A DNA stretch of 64,000 nucleotides from Bacteroidales bacterium (GTDB lineage: Bacteria; Bacteroidota; Bacteroidia; Bacteroidales; VadinHA17), in the NCBI GenBank assembly GCA_020201035.1, contig JAIVHO010000031.1, forward strand, positions 230,122 through 294,121, in the 5' to 3' direction. The notes under the pieces are model-generated. The model was not told the origin of the DNA. It did not search any database and saw nothing but the letters and a program-made list of their open reading frames with translations. A program made the translations under genes and the position numbers. Positions within the stretch are counted from its first letter, which is position 1. Each line of letters starts with the position of its first letter. Below are positions 61,254 to 64,000 of the stretch, one piece after another.

Positions 61254-62294
61254 ATGCCTTCAATCCTCAACAATAAACCTCTCCTTGTATTTCTCCTTGC
61301 CCTTGCCGTGATAAGCGGACCAGCCTGGGAGTCAATGGATAAACTCATTCAGGATGAATGCGTTGACTGCCAGACATACCTCGCCCTTGCCAAAGGAGAT
61401 TTTGACCAGAGTGCTGTAAGGCGGTACCGTATTATTATCCCGGTTATTGCAGGATCGCTCGATATGGTTGTTGGAAGAGTAATGAAAAAGGTGAAGCCTG
61501 AAACAGGTCCGAATGAGTACTCCCTGCACCTTAGTTTTCTGATTGTCAACTCCCTGATGATGTCACTCTTTGCCCTGCTTGTGTACAGGCTGGCTCTTAC
61601 ATGGGTCTCATCAGATATTCCTGTGCTGCTGGCACTGCTGGCTCTTCTTACCTGCAGATGGACAGCCATCTTTACCGGGTGGCCACTGACCGACTCCCTC
61701 TACTTTGTTGCTATCACACTTGCCCTGCTTGGAATAAGGGAGAAAAACAGTGCCTTTATTCTTATTTCAATAATACTGGGCCCCTGGGCTAAAGAGTCAT
61801 ACATCATTATGGCGCCCCTGGTACTCTTCTATGCCCCTGTAAAAAAATGGAGAGTGATCCTCTGGTTCCTGATCTCCGGGACGCTGGTCTTCACCTTCAG
61901 GTTCCTCTTTGATTATTTTGCCGGTCTCAGTTTCAGGGAAGGAGTCATTGCCGGTCCCTCTCACATTGAATATATAGGGACTTCCCTGATAAAAATATTC
62001 TCACTTCACGGCCTTTATCAACTGCTTTCGGTAACCGGGATATGGGTTGTGCTGCTCCTGCTACCCTCAAAAAAGGGAGACATTGCCGGAAAAATATTCG
62101 GCACGCTCCCTTCCTATATGTGGTGGTATACAGCTGTAGTGCTCCTTCAAATGCTTCTATCAACCGATATTGCACGGATGTTTTATCTTATTATGCCACT
62201 GCTTGTTACTATCTATGCCATAAAAATTGACAGCTTTACCTCAGGCGTGGTGCCTGCAAACCCTGAAAAAGAAACAGATCCCCATACCGGCTGA
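61254..62294 (+). CDS. Polytopic membrane protein, possible GT-C-type glycosyltransferase
   Basis: 346 residues with about nine hydrophobic helices. The first loop carries acidic residues after the first helix (DECVDCQTYLALAKGDFDQSAVRRYR), and WTAIFTGWPLTDSLYFVAI and GPWAKESYIIMAPLVLFY lie later. An acidic first loop and a helix pattern like this are seen in GT-C or GT87-like enzymes, but no signature is certain. Its stop is directly followed by the 42-bp tandem repeat. Confidence 0.55.
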   Translation: MPSILNNKPLLVFLLALAVISGPAWESMDKLIQDECVDCQTYLALAKGDFDQSAVRRYRIIIPVIAGSLDMVVGRVMKKVKPETGPNEYSLHLSFLIVNSLMMSLFALLVYRLALTWVSSDIPVLLALLALLTCRWTAIFTGWPLTDSLYFVAITLALLGIREKNSAFILISIILGPWAKESYIIMAPLVLFYAPVKKWRVILWFLISGTLVFTFRFLFDYFAGLSFREGVIAGPSHIEYIGTSLIKIFSLHGLYQLLSVTGIWVVLLLLPSKKGDIAGKIFGTLPSYMWWYTAVVLLQMLLSTDIARMFYLIMPLLVTIYAIKIDSFTSGVVPANPEKETDPHTG

Positions 62295-62297
62295 AAG

Positions 62298-62495
62298 GTG
62301 ACCGTTTTCAGGTGATCGTTTCCGGGCAACCAACATATGGTAACCGTTTTCAGGTGACCGTTTCCGGGCGACCAACATATTGTGACCGTTTTCAGGTAAC
62401 CGTTTCCGGGCGACCAACATATTGTGACCGTTTTCAGGTAACCGTTTCCGGGCGACCAACATATTGTGACCGTTTTCAGGTGACCGGTACCGGGG
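62298..62495. repeat. 42-bp tandem repeat (4.7 copies) with a 3x14-bp substructure
   Basis: Units start at 62298, 62340, 62382, 62424 and 62466 (last incomplete). Each is made of three 14-mers: GTGACCGTTTTCAG, GTAACCGTTTCCGG and GCGACCAACATATT. The period is a multiple of three, which keeps frames open on both strands but gives no credible gene. Confidence 0.92.
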
Positions 62496-62519
62496 AAAAT
62501 AACTGCTAACCGCTTTTTG

Positions 62520-63917
62520 CTAGAGTGGTAAACCTTTCGCATGCTCGGCTTCCACATCCTCAATGGATTTGGGCTTTTTCTTACCCAGTAGTTTGAAGCC
62601 TGTCTCTGTAATAAGGAAATCCTCCTCATTACGGATACCGCCAAAATTCCTCATCTTGTCAACCTTTTCAAAATCAACAAATTCACTGTTATGACCTGTA
62701 GATCTCCACTGGTCTATCAGTTCAGGAATAAAATAGATCCCCGGTTCAATGGTAATAACGAACCCTGGCTCAAGCTTGCGACCCAGTCGGAGCGACTTGA
62801 TCCCAAACTGTGTTGGCCTGGTTTCGCCTGCCCATCCAACATATTTCTCACCCAGATCTTCCATATCATGGACATCCATTCCCATCATATGACCCAGTCC
62901 GCACGGGAAGAACAAGGCATGAGCACCATTCTCAACAGCAGAATCAACATCGCCTTTCATCAGTCCCATATCCTTCAGTCCGCGCACTATCACACGCGCT
63001 GACTCAAGATAAACCTCCCTGAAAGCGATTCCCGGCTTTAACATCTCTATTGACCTGTTGTGGCTCTGCAGGGTAAGGTTATAAATATCTCTCTGCAGGG
63101 GAGTAAAGTGCGGATCCACAGGTACAGTACTTGACAGGTCAGCTGCATAACCTGACGGCAGCTCAGCACCGGCATCAAGCAGGAACATATCACCGCTCTT
63201 AAGGGTGTTTCCATGGTAATGATTATGCAGAGTCTGCCCGTTTATAGTGGCTATAACAGGGAAGGAGATCCTGCAGCCTGCTGACTCAGCCACTGCAGTC
63301 ACTGCAGCCGCAATTTCGGCCTCTGTAACACCGGGTTCCGCCATACGCATGGCTGTGACATGCATGTCTACTGATATATCTGTAGCCTTACTTATTTCCG
63401 CAATCTCTTCAGCACTCTTGTAGTTTCTCTGTGCCACTACCGCCAGAACCAGCTCTTCTGATGATTCGGCATGAGTTTCGGCAGGCAGCACACCAAGCCA
63501 CTCAAACAGTTTGATCCTGTTCTCAGGCCGGTAAGGCGGTAGAAAATGAATCGTGCGACCCTTTGAGGAAAATTTTCCCAGCATCTCTACAAGCTCCTTA
63601 AGCGTTCCCGTCTTCTCAATTCCATATGGTAATGCACGCTCTGCTATTGTCGGCTGCGGACCCATCCATACAAAATCCTCAACGGTAAGGTCATTTCCGA
63701 ACAGTATCTCTTCACCTGTTTCGCAATCGAGTATCCCGGCCATAAAGGGGTAATTCATACCCATAAAATAGAGGAAGGTGCTGTCCTGCCTGAAATGGTA
63801 GGTATTGTCATAGTAGTTCATCGGGCTTTCATCATTACCCAGCAGAAGGATAACACCTGATCCGACATCTTTTCTTAGTCTCTCTCTTCTTTGCCTGTAA
63901 GTCTCTTTTTTAAACAT
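62520..63917 (-). CDS. pepP: Xaa-Pro aminopeptidase (M24B)
   Basis: 465 residues with an N-terminal AMP_N domain (YRQRRERLRKDVGSGVILLLG) and the pita-bread peptidase domain. Metal ligands are in LLDAGAELPSGYAADLSSTVP (two Asp), GLGHMMGMDVHDM (His), TIEPGIYFIPEL (Glu) and NEEDFLITETG (Glu). It removes the first residue from peptides with proline at position 2. It fits the peptide-using lifestyle suggested by the C69 dipeptidase and the proline-racemase-family dehydratase. Confidence 0.92.
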   Translation of the reverse strand: MFKKETYRQRRERLRKDVGSGVILLLGNDESPMNYYDNTYHFRQDSTFLYFMGMNYPFMAGILDCETGEEILFGNDLTVEDFVWMGPQPTIAERALPYGIEKTGTLKELVEMLGKFSSKGRTIHFLPPYRPENRIKLFEWLGVLPAETHAESSEELVLAVVAQRNYKSAEEIAEISKATDISVDMHVTAMRMAEPGVTEAEIAAAVTAVAESAGCRISFPVIATINGQTLHNHYHGNTLKSGDMFLLDAGAELPSGYAADLSSTVPVDPHFTPLQRDIYNLTLQSHNRSIEMLKPGIAFREVYLESARVIVRGLKDMGLMKGDVDSAVENGAHALFFPCGLGHMMGMDVHDMEDLGEKYVGWAGETRPTQFGIKSLRLGRKLEPGFVITIEPGIYFIPELIDQWRSTGHNSEFVDFEKVDKMRNFGGIRNEEDFLITETGFKLLGKKKPKSIEDVEAEHAKGLPL

Positions 63918-63941
63918 AAACTGATTTTTTCAAGTTGGTTT

Positions 63942-64000
63942 TTACATCGATTCGTGAGCGGTTCTCCTGATAATCTCATTCTGAAGATCTTCGCCCAGAT
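63942..64000 (-). CDS. 3' end of a gene running off the window
   Basis: Minus-strand frame ending LGEDLQNEIIRRTAHESM and a TAA at 63942-63944. Only about 18 codons are visible, so the product cannot be named. It lies 24 bp upstream of the pepP start on the same strand, which suggests a shared transcript. Confidence 0.45.
   Translation of the reverse strand, partial: LGEDLQNEIIRRTAHESM

Noticed and set aside
62213-62644. Open frames on both strands across the 42-bp array
   Set aside because: The 42-bp period keeps frames open without any coding meaning, and they overlap two solid genes.
1-64000. tRNA, rRNA, phage or transposon genes
   Set aside because: None was recognised when reading the intergenic stretches.

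Overview
The window looks like a chromosomal segment of an anaerobic, fermentative member of the Bacteroidota, probably Bacteroidales or Marinilabiliales-like. The signs are Bacteroidota-type promoters (TTTG / TAnnTTTG), weak Shine-Dalgarno sequences, many outer-membrane barrel, TPR and lipoprotein genes, and typical family content. No rRNA, tRNA, CRISPR array, transposase or phage gene was seen. Taxonomy is inferred from gene content only.

Layout. 1-5.6 kb (minus strand): a 2-oxoacid:ferredoxin oxidoreductase (VorB plus ferredoxin), a PLP aminotransferase, an Mpv17-like membrane protein and an ADP-forming acyl-CoA synthetase. Together they fit amino-acid fermentation to acids, ATP and reduced ferredoxin. 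6-10.2 kb: a membrane/THEP1 NTPase fusion, a thioferritin-like protein and a C69 dipeptidase. 10.4-28 kb: a large [FeFe]-hydrogenase-type region. It holds hydE, hydG, a double TM1266 regulator and a long minus-strand operon reading HydC-HydB-HydA-HydS/kinase (frameshifted)-response regulator-receiver/kinase-Rex-FAD synthetase. A divergent plus-strand set holds a [2Fe-2S] ferredoxin, a HydS/PAS protein and a SpoIIE phosphatase. HydA keeps the iron-ligand cysteines but has lost the proton-relay cysteine and neighbouring residues. HydB has altered FMN loops and lacks its N-terminal [2Fe-2S] ligands. This could be a repurposed HydABC complex wired to two sensory H-domain proteins.

28-39 kb: a NUDIX hydrolase, metallophosphoesterase, CpxP/Spy-like protein, proline-racemase-family dehydratase, BNR-repeat lipoprotein, PhzF, SpmA/SpmB fusion and a secreted TIM-barrel protein. 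39-43.5 kb: a probable exopolysaccharide synthesis/export unit (GT2 synthase, HEAT membrane protein, YaiO-type barrel, CheY-like regulator). 43.7-48.4 kb: a HEAT/double-DUF1080 protein and a Gfo/Idh/MocA oxidoreductase. 48.9-55.8 kb: a tightly coupled six-gene minus-strand operon of PqqD-like protein, ATP-grasp ligase, DAP-decarboxylase-like enzyme, urea-transporter/M23 peptidase fusion, outer-membrane protein and TPR protein. It resembles a modified-peptide or amino-acid conjugate pathway with no obvious described equivalent. 56-64 kb: glutaredoxin/thioredoxin/GroES trio, FkbM methyltransferase, malic enzyme, cytidylate-kinase-like protein, a polytopic membrane protein, Xaa-Pro aminopeptidase and the tail of one more gene.

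Five near-identical ~113-bp structured repeats, all in one orientation, lie in intergenic spaces. Two of them flank hydG. Several other intergenic regions carry private short tandem repeats, one of which has duplicated the end of a gene with its stop codon.
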